Of a stretch of 14,015 bases of DNA, positions 1-7,888 are shown in pieces. The DNA is taken from contig DOWV01000139.1 in NCBI GenBank assembly GCA_003519375.1, forward strand, positions 1 to 14,015, written 5' to 3'. The notes beneath the pieces were generated by a model that searched no databases, had not been told where the DNA came from, and saw only the letters and a list, made by a program, of their open reading frames with translations. Both the position numbers and the translations under genes were made by a program. The stretch is from Bacteroidota bacterium (GTDB taxonomy: Bacteria > Bacteroidota > Ignavibacteria > UBA10030). Each line of letters begins with the position of its first letter. Within the stretch, counting starts at the first letter, position 1.

Positions 1-1
1 C

Positions 2-130
2 CCGTTGCTTTTCGTCTCGTACTACCGTAGTTTTATGAAAGCAGCCCGGGAGGGCGGAGAATCTCGGGATGAGGTGTCTCCCTTGCCGACAACTGGAGCC
101 TCGGCTGCGCATCATTACTCTTTTTCGTGA
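2..130 (+). CDS. Possible 3' end of an upstream gene, cut by the window edge
   Basis: Reading from base 2, one + frame stays open for 42 codons and stops with TGA at 128-130; the other two + frames hit stops by base 38. The deduced tail begins with an aromatic, hydrophobic stretch (LLFVSYYRSF) and then turns charged and polar, which would suit the last membrane helix and cytoplasmic tail of a transporter, but the piece is too short to identify. Its stop overlaps the putative ribosome binding site of the glycosidase that starts at 139, an arrangement typical of operon partners. It could also be a chance open frame; an internal ATG at 35 would give only a 31-residue peptide. Confidence 0.35.
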   Translation, partial: PLLFVSYYRSFMKAAREGGESRDEVSPLPTTGASAAHHYSFS

Positions 131-132
131 GG
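129..132 (+). promoter_or_regulatory. Ribosome binding site deciding the GH31 start
   Basis: GAGG lies six bases before the ATG at 139 and would be inside the coding sequence if translation began at the in-frame GTG at 127. Nothing resembling a Shine-Dalgarno sequence precedes that GTG, so the ATG at 139 is preferred. Confidence 0.5.
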
Positions 133-138
133 CACACT

Positions 139-2874
139 ATGCGACGCACTCAATTCATTTCTCTCTTTATCTTTATCGCAGTTCTCATTCCATCGCTTTC
201 AGGTGTTGATCTCCAGGCCCAGTGCAAACAGGAAGGGAGCTGGGTCGTTTGCCGCGATGCCCGGTTTCAGTTCCTGACGCCGTCGTTCGTGCGGATGGAG
301 TTCGCGCCGGGGAATTTTTTCACAGATGCCCCGACAACCGGGGTGCTGAAGCGCGACTGGAAACAGATCCCGCTCGAGATCTGGGCCGATAAGGAATGGA
401 TGGTTGCCAAGACATCCAAGCTCATACTCCGGTACAAAGTGAACTCCGGCCGGTTCACGAAAGACAACCTTCAAATAACCTGGAAAGAAGGCGAGAGGAG
501 GGTTACCTGGACGCCGGGAACAGCCGATAAGGGGAATCTCGGCGGAACGACATTTTCGCTCGATGGACTTCGAAAGGACAAACTTCCAACCCTCGAGCCG
601 GGCATTCTGAGCCGGAGCGGCTACTTTCTTCTCGATGACAGCAGGACGCCGACTCTGGATGCAGCCACGGGCTGGATCCAGCCTCGCAGAGGGGCCTCGG
701 GTCAGGACTGGTATTTCGTCTATTACAATAAAGAGTATACGCAAACGCTAAAATTGTTTGCCGACTTATGCGGTTCGATTCCGATGATTCCGCGGTACAC
801 GCTCGGTCCCTGGATCACGGACCTGAACTACGAATATCTTCCCGGCAAGGAGATGGTCGACAAGTACACCTACACCGACGCTGATGTCAAGAAAATGGTG
901 GACCGATGGCGTGGTGCAGGGCTTCCTCTCGATGTGCTCGTGCTCGATTTTGCCTGGCACAAGTTCGGCTGGCAGGGGGGATATGACTGGAGTCCGGTGT
1001 TCCCTCAACCAAAGGCTTTTCTTGACTGGGCAAGAACGAGCGGTCTCAAAATCTCACTGAATGACCATCCGGGCTATGGCAAAGAGTCCGTCCTTTCGAA
1101 CGAGGACAGCCGCGCAAACGACGTGCGAACCGAAATGCACCTTCCGATTCCGGAAAAGCCGAATTACACGCTGGAGCTCTCACCGAAGTGGAAATTCAAA
1201 ACTGACCCGAAGGACGAAGGCGTCGCCGCCGGATGGGCCGGAGAAACGTACAAGGATGACAGCTGGGCGGCAATCGAATCCGGCAAGCCGTGGGAAACCC
1301 AGGGAAATCCCGGCTACAACGGGGTAGCCTGGTATCGTCAGGTTGTGTCGCTCCCGGTGAATGCGCCCCCTGTGGCGTTGTATATGCTCTTCGGCGGCGT
1401 GGATGATGAATACGATTTGTTTATCAATGGCGCCAAGGTTATCCATCATGGCTCAAAGGACAACAGCGTCTATAATACGCTGACGTTCACCGATGTCAAC
1501 GCCTACCTCGGAAGGGGAATGGACAACGTTGTCGCGGTGCGCGTGAACGATTGGGGCGGAGATGGCGGTTTGACTGCGGGTCCATTTGTTGTTGTCAACA
1601 AGCGGCCCCCCGGAGGGATCCGGTTCAATCTCGCGAATCAGCAGCAAGCACAGACATTCATGGATGTGCTGCACAAACCGCTCTTTGAGCAAGGGATCGA
1701 CTTCTGGTGGGTCGACGGCGGCCGCGGAGCCGCTGAGATGGAAGGCCTCAATCCTCAGCTCTGGACTAACAAAATCTACTACGAATTCACAGAAGCACAG
1801 ACGAAGAAACGCGGATTCATTTTCAGCCGCTATGGCGGGTGGGGAAGCCATCGTTACCCGTCGTATTTCACCGGGGACACGTACGCACAATGGGAAGTCC
1901 TTGCCTACCAGGTGCCGTTTACCGCTCAGGGCGGCAACGTACTGATGCCCTACATTACACACGACATCGGCGGATTCATCGGACCGAACATCAGTTTTGA
2001 TCTGTACACGCGTTGGGTGCAGTTTGGAGTGTTCAGCCCGTTCCTCCGAGTGCATTCAGCGCATGAGAATCCTCGGGAGGGTAATGTGAGAATGCCGTGG
2101 ACGTACGGCGAAAAGGGACTCGAGATGGCGAAGAAGTTCTTCCGTTTGCGGCACAGCCTGATCCCCTACATCTACACCTATGTGCGGGAGGCAAACGAAG
2201 ACGCGATGCCGATTGTCCGGCCGATGTATCTGGAATCGCCGGGCCTGGACAACGCCTACAAATATCCGGGGCAATACTATTTTGGCAGCGAATTTCTCGT
2301 TGCGCCCGTAACCGATTCGTCGGGCCGGAAGGATGTGTTCCTCCCCGCCGGAGTCTGGATGGATTACTTCACCGGCGAAAATCTGAAGGGCGGGCAGGTC
2401 ATCCGGAAACAGTATCCCCTCGATCGGATGCCCGTTTTTGTCAAGGCTGGATCTATTATCCCGATGCAGCGCGACATGGCCTACTCAGATCAGCGTCCCC
2501 TCGACACGTTGATTGTGGATGTCTACGGCCCGAAGGACGCCAGGTTCCAGCTTTATGAAGATGACGGTGTATCTCTCGGTTACAAGTCCGGAGAATTTGC
2601 CACGACGCCGCTGGCGTTTGTCAGGAGTGGTGACGGTTACCAATTGACTGTCAGTGCGACGAGGGGCTCTTTCAACGGGCAGGTGAAGTCAAGAGCGTAC
2701 GAAGTGCGGCTCCATGGACTGGCGAAACCGCGCTCGGTCTCGGCGAATCAGAGAAATATCGGAACCGACCCGAAGGCCGAGGAATCATGGACGTGGGACG
2801 CCGCCAAATCTATACTCACGGTACTCGTGAAGTCCACCGATATCCGGTCGTCTGTCAACGTAACAGTCCGATAA
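139..2874 (+). CDS. Exported GH31 family glycoside hydrolase (alpha-glucosidase/alpha-xylosidase type) with an inserted jelly-roll domain
   Basis: A 911-residue retaining alpha-glycosidase of family GH31, expected to release sugar units from alpha-linked glycans in the periplasm or outside the cell. Residues 1-27 form a signal peptide ending near LQAQ. A beta-sandwich (about 30-210) precedes the (beta/alpha)8 barrel. Barrel strand 1 is GPWITDLNY (223-231), strand 2 carries DVLVLDFAWH, and strand 3 ends in LNDHPG. The predicted nucleophile is D526 in FWWVD and the acid/base D580 in FTGDT, followed by the conserved THDIGGF near 607-613. The C-terminus fits a DUF5110-like beta domain. About 145 residues between barrel strands 3 and 4 resemble a GH2-type sugar-binding jelly roll (DDSW ... 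GYNGVAWYR ... LFINGAKV), making the protein longer than many relatives. The substrate cannot be told from sequence. An in-frame GTG at 127 is an alternative start. An intrinsic terminator follows directly. Confidence 0.93.
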   Translation: MRRTQFISLFIFIAVLIPSLSGVDLQAQCKQEGSWVVCRDARFQFLTPSFVRMEFAPGNFFTDAPTTGVLKRDWKQIPLEIWADKEWMVAKTSKLILRYKVNSGRFTKDNLQITWKEGERRVTWTPGTADKGNLGGTTFSLDGLRKDKLPTLEPGILSRSGYFLLDDSRTPTLDAATGWIQPRRGASGQDWYFVYYNKEYTQTLKLFADLCGSIPMIPRYTLGPWITDLNYEYLPGKEMVDKYTYTDADVKKMVDRWRGAGLPLDVLVLDFAWHKFGWQGGYDWSPVFPQPKAFLDWARTSGLKISLNDHPGYGKESVLSNEDSRANDVRTEMHLPIPEKPNYTLELSPKWKFKTDPKDEGVAAGWAGETYKDDSWAAIESGKPWETQGNPGYNGVAWYRQVVSLPVNAPPVALYMLFGGVDDEYDLFINGAKVIHHGSKDNSVYNTLTFTDVNAYLGRGMDNVVAVRVNDWGGDGGLTAGPFVVVNKRPPGGIRFNLANQQQAQTFMDVLHKPLFEQGIDFWWVDGGRGAAEMEGLNPQLWTNKIYYEFTEAQTKKRGFIFSRYGGWGSHRYPSYFTGDTYAQWEVLAYQVPFTAQGGNVLMPYITHDIGGFIGPNISFDLYTRWVQFGVFSPFLRVHSAHENPREGNVRMPWTYGEKGLEMAKKFFRLRHSLIPYIYTYVREANEDAMPIVRPMYLESPGLDNAYKYPGQYYFGSEFLVAPVTDSSGRKDVFLPAGVWMDYFTGENLKGGQVIRKQYPLDRMPVFVKAGSIIPMQRDMAYSDQRPLDTLIVDVYGPKDARFQLYEDDGVSLGYKSGEFATTPLAFVRSGDGYQLTVSATRGSFNGQVKSRAYEVRLHGLAKPRSVSANQRNIGTDPKAEESWTWDAAKSILTVLVKSTDIRSSVNVTVR

Positions 2875-2887
2875 CTTCTGCACTCAC

Positions 2888-2930
2888 AGCCGGGGTTGTC
2901 CAGCGTTGATGGAGGCCCCGGCTTCTTTTT
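2888..2930 (+). terminator. Rho-independent terminator of the GH31 gene
   Basis: A perfect 8-bp stem, AGCCGGGG (2888-2895) with CCCCGGCT (2916-2923), is followed at once by TCTTTTT. Inside the loop TCCA (2899-2902) can pair with TGGA (2910-2913). It lies 13 bases after the glycosidase stop codon and separates that gene from the DoxX gene. Confidence 0.9.
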
Positions 2931-3099
2931 GCCTTCCCATTCCCGCGGCAGCAAGGTTCGGCAAAGGATCATTGCCGTCTCACGAACGCGGGTTCAAAGC
3001 CCTGGCTCTGGTGGCCCGGGGCAGCGACCTACGGCCCGGAACTTCAGACTCCGACATCTGTTATGAGTAGAAAACAGGCAAGTCAAACGGAGGCCCCCT

Positions 3100-3585
3100 A
3101 TGGCCGCACAACTCTCCAGCCGCGGTGACGTCTTCTCTCGATTGGATGCTGTTCCTTCGATCGCCCTGGTCATACCGAGGATTCTCGTAGGAGCGGTGTT
3201 CCTCTCTGAAGGGATCCAGAAATTTCTATTCTCAGGCTCGCTCGGCGTCGGTCGCTTCATCAAAATCGGGATCCCGGCGCCTGAAGCGTTGGCACCCTTT
3301 GTAGGCGTCGTTGAGATACTTTGCGGAACTCTGTTATTGGTCGGATTCCTGACTCGAATTGCCGCTATTCCGCTCGTTATCAATATGCTCGTCGCGATCA
3401 CGACCACAAAGATCCCGATCCTTATGGAAAGAGGTTTCTGGGCGATGGCCCACGAGGCCCGCACGGATTGGTCGATGCTTCTCGGACTGGCTTTTATCCT
3501 GCTCGCCGGGCCTGGAAATCTCTCCTTGGATCACCGCCTTGGAGACGGAAAAAGGCGAGAGATCAAGGCCGAGTCGACGTTGTAG
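3100..3585 (+). CDS. DoxX family integral membrane protein
   Basis: A 161-residue inner-membrane protein with four predicted helices at about residues 20-43, 64-84, 86-104 and 123-139. The pattern of helix 1 (IPRILVGAVFLSEGIQKFLF) and of helix 2 (FVGVVEILCGTLLLVGF) matches the DoxX/DoxD-like family: an arginine near the start of helix 1, a G-x-x-K turn at its end and a G-x-x-E motif in helix 2. The family is named after a subunit of archaeal thiosulfate:quinone oxidoreductase, but most bacterial members, including short ones like this, have no proven reaction; some are tied to redox stress. A GGAGG six bases before the ATG (3089-3093) supports the start. It is isolated: a terminator precedes it, and the gene cluster to its right runs towards it on the other strand. 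The family call is firm; the role is unknown. Confidence 0.85.
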   Translation: MAAQLSSRGDVFSRLDAVPSIALVIPRILVGAVFLSEGIQKFLFSGSLGVGRFIKIGIPAPEALAPFVGVVEILCGTLLLVGFLTRIAAIPLVINMLVAITTTKIPILMERGFWAMAHEARTDWSMLLGLAFILLAGPGNLSLDHRLGDGKRREIKAESTL

Positions 3586-3666
3586 TCGAGAAGGAGCTGA
3601 AGATCCTCTTTTTGCAGCCGGCACGGACACCTTTGGCGTACGCGTTGCTCGCCTTGCCATAATGGG

Positions 3667-3711
3667 AAAAACAAACGGGGAGGTCGGTCTTGAATAAACC
3701 GATCTCCCCGT
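3667..3711 (-). terminator. Rho-independent terminator of the surface-protein gene
   Basis: The stem pairs ACGGGGAGGTCGGT (from 3675) with its near-perfect complement ending at 3711; only one G-T pair and a small asymmetry near the loop interrupt about 15 pairs. On the - strand the stem is followed by a T-rich run (complement of AAAAACAAA at 3667-3675). It lies 35 bases beyond the stop codon of the 3746-6742 gene. On the + strand no T run follows, so it would stop transcripts of the DoxX gene only weakly. Confidence 0.88.
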
Positions 3712-3745
3712 CGTGTACTCGTGCCTCAATGGAATTGCCGGACAG

Positions 3746-6742
3746 CTACTTCAGAAGGATGAACCTCTTCGTCTGTCTGAATGCAGGAGTTTCCAACCGA
3801 TAAAGGTACATGCCGCTCTTCAATCCCGAGGCGTCGAAGGAGATGTTGTAGCGGCCGGCACTCCGTTGACCGTCAACCAGCAGCGCAACTTCCCGCCCGA
3901 GCAGGTCGAAGACCGCCAGCCGGACATGCGTCTCTTCCGGCAGATCGTACTGGATGTTCGTCGATGGATTGAACGGGTTCGGATAGGCGTTCAGCAGGCC
4001 GTATGACTCCGGCAAGGCAGCGGGGCTCTCTCCAGCGAGCGCAACATCGGCGAAAGCACCCGGTGCCAGCGAAGACGTTGAAACAGTCTCGCCCGTTATG
4101 GAATTATACCGCTGTCCGTCATCGATGCAGACGCTCTGGTTCCCCTGGTCGTGCGGGACGCACACCGACACGTTCCCCTCGCACTCACCGCCGCGTCCGT
4201 CTGACAAGGTGAAGGAGATTCTGTACACGCGGCCGTTACCCGGGACTCTCGGCGTGCCGGATCGCTCCGCGCGCACACGAGCAACGGAAGTACCAACAAT
4301 AGCTCCGTCCGGTTCGGTGTTGCCGTCGCCCAGCGTGTTCAGCGGCTCGTCTTGCGTAATTCCTGTGATCGTCACTGTGACGGGATCACCGTCTGGATCG
4401 CTCCCGCCCTGAATGGTAATGTTCACCATCTTGTGATCCGGCGGCCAAATCTCGGCAATGCTCGGAGTCGCCGTGCAGTCCGGCGCACGATTCACGGTCA
4501 CTGTAAACATGCAAACAGCGGTGTTCCCGGATGGATCAGTTGCAGTGCAGGTTACTGTCGTCGTCCCCGGAGGGAACGCGGAACCGGATTCCGGTGAACA
4601 AGCGACTGTGACACTGCAATTATCACTCGCAGCCGGATCCTCCCATTTGACTACCGCGCTGGCGTCGCCGGAAGGAATAGTCACGAAGATGTTTTCGGGA
4701 CAAGTGATTGTCGGCGGAGTGTTGTCAATGACGGTGACCAATTGAGTCGCCGAGGTCTGATTTCCGGCCCCATCGGTCGCAGTATACGTGATCGTTGTCG
4801 GACCTACTGGGAAGAAGTTGCCCTGAGGCACCCCGGTCCGTGTGACGTGCACCTCGCAGTTGTCCTTCGCTGTGGCGGATCCCAGTTGCTGGTCACTGAT
4901 GGGAAGACCGCAGGTAGTCGCGTTCGGACCCGTTGTGAGAGAGATCGGGGCCGGCGGGAAGATCTGCGGCGGCAGGACGTCGCTGAAGGCGCCGAGATAC
5001 AATCCTCGATCTGCCCCGCTTGTTTTGGATAGAATGACGTGATGGTCCAGTCCCGTCATCGTCACTGTCCACATCCCCGTTGCCGCCGAGGGAATACTCA
5101 CCGGTGTAGCCAAGGCTGATGTTGTCACGAGTGCTCCGAAAGGATCTCGAACTTCAAATCCACCCATGGTTGCCGGTGCTTCCGGCGCGCCTTGTACCAC
5201 AACATCCAGCGGCTCCCCGGAGAGAACATTGACACCCCAACGCACTGGTTCCGCCTCTTCCTGGGCCTGAAGCGGGCTGTTCGTTCCCAGCTGTTCGGCT
5301 CCTTCCAGCTCGAGGCGGTAGTGTCGCGCACCCTGAGCGGGCTGCGGGGGAAGAGGAGCGACGTTCACTTCGATACGATAGAGGGATCCAGCTGCGGGGC
5401 CCGGGATAATGATCGGCGGAGCCGCTGTCTCCCCACCCGCAGGATGGACAACGTTTGCTGTCGCGATCAGAGTATTCGAGGGACTGTAGACCCGAATCGT
5501 CGCATTTCCGGTCTCGATAGGATTGACCGATACGGCTGAGAACTCGATTTCCAGATCTCCACCGCCGGCCGCTCTTGCCCACCAGTAGTGTGTCTTTGAA
5601 GGATCCTGGACCATGAACGGCGGAAGGCAAATATGTCCGGAAGCTACGGCATTGGTGAATGGAGGAGGCTGCAGTTGGTTCACCTGAATAGAGAATGAAC
5701 ATTGCGATTGGAGTCCCGCGGGATCCGAAAAGATGATCGTCACGGCATGTGCCGATCCAATGTCCGCAATTCCAGGCGTCCATGAGAACGTCACAGTGAA
5801 CGGAACATTTCCGGTTGAATTGGTTGGAGGAGTCAGCGTCGCGCCTGGCGGAAGACCGAGATGATTGACCTTCAGCATGCCGCCGTCAGGGTCCGTGCCG
5901 GTCAATGAAATTGTAAAAGGTTGCCCCGGGTTCACGAGGTTCGAAGCAGAACCGTTCAGCATGCACATCGGAGGTTTGTTGATGGTGCCGCCAGCGATCT
6001 CGATGATGAAATCGAGAGGGACTTTGCCGGAAGCTCCATTCGGGTGATGTTCTTCGATCATAATCTGGACGGCAAACTTATTGCCAATCGCCAGACCTGT
6101 GGTGTTCCAGGAGAGCACGCCGGACGGGCTCACGGTCAGCGGGCCAGCTGGTCCCGCTGCCAGCGCGTTTATCCGCGACTCTGCGTTTGTAGACATGCGC
6201 ACGGTGAACGGATCTCCATCGGCGTCACCGATGGCCAAAGGCACAGTGTTCACGCCGCCGGGGACCATTTGGAGAATCACGGGAATGCTGGATACGGGTG
6301 ATCCCATGTTCCCGTTTCTCAGGTCCACCACCATTTCCAGTCTCTCCGAATTGTTGCCCGCGTTTATGAGCGAACCGATTCTGCAGCAGCTCTCGGCCCA
6401 CACCAGATAGGGGCCGTCGGCAGGATATGTATGTTGGATCTTCACCTGCTTGATCGTGTACCCCTCCCCCGCGAGATCGTTGAGGGTCGCGATCGTTGTG
6501 TACGGGGACGAAGCGAAACTGCCAGAACCGTCTCCGTAATTGTAGATCAGGTAATCCACGGCCGTAGCACGCCATGCCTCTGTGACGGTGATTTCGACCG
6601 TCCGACTCGTCGGACCTCCGATGCGTCGCCACGTCACGTGACCATAACGGAAGTGACTCGCCTCTGCAACTTCCGCGAAGACCGAGCAAGCCACGGCCAC
6701 GATGCCGAGAAACAGCAAAGTTCTCGCAATCCTCTTGTTCAT
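3746..6742 (-). CDS. Secreted surface protein with cadherin/HYR-type beta domains and a C-terminal T9SS sorting domain
   Basis: A 998-residue exported protein with no visible catalytic domain, probably an adhesin or structural surface protein. Residues 1-28 form a signal peptide, cleaved after AEA. An N-terminal module (29-250) begins SHFRYGHVTWRR and contains a Cys-Cys pair at 119-120. An Ig/cadherin-like domain with TGTDPDGG follows (255-356), then a beta-rich stretch (360-590). Two HYR repeats (about 596-672 and 673-751) carry the DNC, TYTATDGAGN and TCTATDPSGN signatures. A further beta domain with WPPDHKMV and SDPDGDPVTV spans about 752-865. The T9SS type A sorting domain occupies about 914-998 (YPNPFNPSTNI, FDLLGREV, LKSGMYLYRL, final LLK) and directs passage across the outer membrane and surface attachment. 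AAGGAGT five bases before the ATG supports the start. It is the last gene in a leftward cluster behind a two-component pair and ends in a strong terminator. Confidence 0.88.
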   Translation of the reverse strand: MNKRIARTLLFLGIVAVACSVFAEVAEASHFRYGHVTWRRIGGPTSRTVEITVTEAWRATAVDYLIYNYGDGSGSFASSPYTTIATLNDLAGEGYTIKQVKIQHTYPADGPYLVWAESCCRIGSLINAGNNSERLEMVVDLRNGNMGSPVSSIPVILQMVPGGVNTVPLAIGDADGDPFTVRMSTNAESRINALAAGPAGPLTVSPSGVLSWNTTGLAIGNKFAVQIMIEEHHPNGASGKVPLDFIIEIAGGTINKPPMCMLNGSASNLVNPGQPFTISLTGTDPDGGMLKVNHLGLPPGATLTPPTNSTGNVPFTVTFSWTPGIADIGSAHAVTIIFSDPAGLQSQCSFSIQVNQLQPPPFTNAVASGHICLPPFMVQDPSKTHYWWARAAGGGDLEIEFSAVSVNPIETGNATIRVYSPSNTLIATANVVHPAGGETAAPPIIIPGPAAGSLYRIEVNVAPLPPQPAQGARHYRLELEGAEQLGTNSPLQAQEEAEPVRWGVNVLSGEPLDVVVQGAPEAPATMGGFEVRDPFGALVTTSALATPVSIPSAATGMWTVTMTGLDHHVILSKTSGADRGLYLGAFSDVLPPQIFPPAPISLTTGPNATTCGLPISDQQLGSATAKDNCEVHVTRTGVPQGNFFPVGPTTITYTATDGAGNQTSATQLVTVIDNTPPTITCPENIFVTIPSGDASAVVKWEDPAASDNCSVTVACSPESGSAFPPGTTTVTCTATDPSGNTAVCMFTVTVNRAPDCTATPSIAEIWPPDHKMVNITIQGGSDPDGDPVTVTITGITQDEPLNTLGDGNTEPDGAIVGTSVARVRAERSGTPRVPGNGRVYRISFTLSDGRGGECEGNVSVCVPHDQGNQSVCIDDGQRYNSITGETVSTSSLAPGAFADVALAGESPAALPESYGLLNAYPNPFNPSTNIQYDLPEETHVRLAVFDLLGREVALLVDGQRSAGRYNISFDASGLKSGMYLYRLETPAFRQTKRFILLK

Positions 6743-7067
6743 GTGCGACTCCTTATGATTGTGATTTGATGTGGGGGGGTGAGTTGTTGCGCGTACTCTG
6801 TGTCGAAGCTGAAGAACGAATGCCGTTTGTTGTGCGAGACGGATGCACCAGACAACATGCTGAGTTGAACTTCCTGTTGAGTCATGAGGGTCATTTTTGG
6901 GAATTTGACTGACGCCTGGGATCTAAGGGAACAAACCGGTTGTAACAATCGCCGAAGAGAAATCGGATTCACAAACGAAGATCGGAGGGTTCTCTCGATC
7001 CGTGCTCCGCGTGATGCGGATCACAAGCGATTCACGGGGCCAATTTATACTGCAGTGACTCGCTTCA

Positions 7068-7085
7068 CAATCACCCAAACGTGTG
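7068..7085 (-). repeat. 18-bp direct repeat, copy 1 (candidate operator)
   Basis: CAATCACCCAAACGTGTG on the + strand is identical to 7861-7878. The match extends to 21 of 22 bases (7068-7089 against 7861-7882). As read on the - strand it sits about 325 bases before the surface-protein ATG. It is partly palindromic at its ends (CAC-N-C ... G-N-GTG). Confidence 0.75.
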
Positions 7086-7115
7086 CATTTTCAAAAACGA
7101 GAATGTTATATTCTG

Positions 7116-7134
7116 TGTACGAAAGAATCGTACA
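7116..7134. promoter_or_regulatory. 19-bp perfect palindrome, candidate operator
   Basis: TGTACGA and TCGTACA flank a 5-base spacer (AAGAA) with no mismatch. No T run follows on either strand, so it is more like a dimeric protein-binding site than a terminator. It is 30 bases from copy 1 of the 18-bp repeat and on the - strand overlaps a possible -35/spacer region. Confidence 0.45.
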
Positions 7135-7181
7135 AGAAGAAGAGGTGAGATCAGAGTCAGGATTTGAAGATCGCAGGGTGA

Positions 7182-7835
7182 CTATTTCTGAAGGTACTTC
7201 AGGCCCGCTTCAGTCCGAGAACGGACGTGCAGTTTTTCATAACCCCGCCGCAAATGACTCCTGACTGTCTCGACGCTGATGAAGAGCGCATCGGCAATTT
7301 CTTTGTACCGGAGCCCTTTGGCGAGATACGAGAGGATTTCTTGTTCGCGCTTGGTAAGGTTCGCAGATTCATCGAGGGAATTGCCGTACTGATGGAATGA
7401 CTGTACTACCATGCGCGCGATCTGCATCGTCATCGGCGAGCCGCCGTGATGGACTTCCTGAATGGCTTCAAGCAATTTGGAAGGGGGTGTTCTCTTGAGG
7501 ATGTAACCGGATGCGCCGGCCTGGAGTGCCTTGAAGACCTGTTCGCTGTCCTCGTACATCGTCACCATCATGACCTGAAGCGACGGATCGATGTCCTTGA
7601 GCTTCCGCACACAATCGATGCCTGACATGGCAGGAAGATTGATGTCCATCAAGAGCACATCGGGTTTCCGGACAGTCAGGCCGCGGATGGCATCCTCGGC
7701 GCTGCCGTACGTCTCGATGCAGTCGAAGCCCTCCGACCCACCGATCAGGGCTGCAAGACTCTCACGAATCTGTTCAACATCTTCTACTATGGAAACCTTG
7801 ATAGGCACTGCTGTCTCGATGGTTTGTCGCATCAT
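7182..7835 (-). CDS. NarL/LuxR-type two-component response regulator
   Basis: A 217-residue transcription factor activated by phosphorylation, almost certainly by the kinase encoded immediately upstream. The receiver domain (about 12-130) shows the acidic pair E18-D19 (IVED), the phospho-acceptor D64 in LLMDINLP, the switch threonine T92 in VTMYED and K114 in ILKR. The LuxR-type helix-turn-helix (about 160-210) reads LTKREQEIL ... GLRYKEIADAL ... SVETVRSHL, with SVETVRSHLRR as recognition helix. The start is uncertain: the open frame extends 12 codons upstream to a TTG, two adjacent ATGs (7835, 7832) are possible, and a GTG eight codons after the second ATG would give a canonical compact N-terminus. 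None has a clear Shine-Dalgarno sequence. It lies 53 bases after the kinase stop, and copy 2 of the 18-bp repeat fills part of that gap, which suggests autoregulation. Confidence 0.92.
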   Translation of the reverse strand: MMRQTIETAVPIKVSIVEDVEQIRESLAALIGGSEGFDCIETYGSAEDAIRGLTVRKPDVLLMDINLPAMSGIDCVRKLKDIDPSLQVMMVTMYEDSEQVFKALQAGASGYILKRTPPSKLLEAIQEVHHGGSPMTMQIARMVVQSFHQYGNSLDESANLTKREQEILSYLAKGLRYKEIADALFISVETVRSHLRRGYEKLHVRSRTEAGLKYLQK

Positions 7836-7860
7836 GATACGCAATGTGAAATGACAGGCG

Positions 7861-7878
7861 CAATCACCCAAACGTGTG
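7861..7878 (-). repeat. 18-bp direct repeat, copy 2 (candidate operator)
   Basis: Identical to 7068-7085 and in the same orientation. It lies in the 53-base gap between the kinase stop codon (7889) and the regulator ATG (7835), ending 25 bases before that ATG. This is where a transcription factor could influence the regulator gene separately from the kinase. Confidence 0.75.
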
Positions 7879-7888
7879 AATTAAGATG

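Larger units (their letters stand above)
6743..7181. other. Long leader region upstream of the surface-protein gene
   Basis: These 439 bases separate the response-regulator stop from the surface-protein start. I see no convincing gene: a 126-codon + frame (6884-7264) runs into the regulator gene antisense and has no ribosome binding site. The region holds several dyads: TGTACGA-N5-TCGTACA at 7116-7134, GATCCG/CGGATC at 6997-7002 and 7017-7022, and AACCGGTT at 6934-6941. It also holds one copy of the 18-bp repeat at 7068-7085. On the - strand, TTGTAC and TATAAC lie 19 bases apart across the 19-bp palindrome and could be promoter boxes, but the match to a known consensus is weak. The length and density of dyads suggest separate regulation of the surface-protein gene. 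Confidence 0.5.

Noticed and set aside
127..138. GTG start four codons upstream for the GH31 enzyme
   Set aside because: No Shine-Dalgarno sequence precedes it, whereas the ATG at 139 has GAGG at good spacing and gives a better signal peptide.
3586..3666. A weak AGGA/TCCT hairpin followed by CTTTTT just after the DoxX gene
   Set aside because: A four-base stem is too short to support as a terminator call.
5154..5783. A 209-codon frame on the - strand inside the surface-protein gene
   Set aside because: It is a shifted frame of the same strand within a continuous, well-supported coding sequence, with no sign of a frameshift.
6680..6742. A lipoprotein reading of the surface-protein signal (cysteine at residue 19)
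   Set aside because: The residue at -3 is alanine rather than L, V or I, and cleavage after AEA at residue 28 by the ordinary signal peptidase fits a T9SS cargo better.
6884..7264. A 126-codon + frame in the surface-protein leader
   Set aside because: It overlaps the 3' end of the regulator gene antisense, has no ribosome binding site and no recognisable domain.
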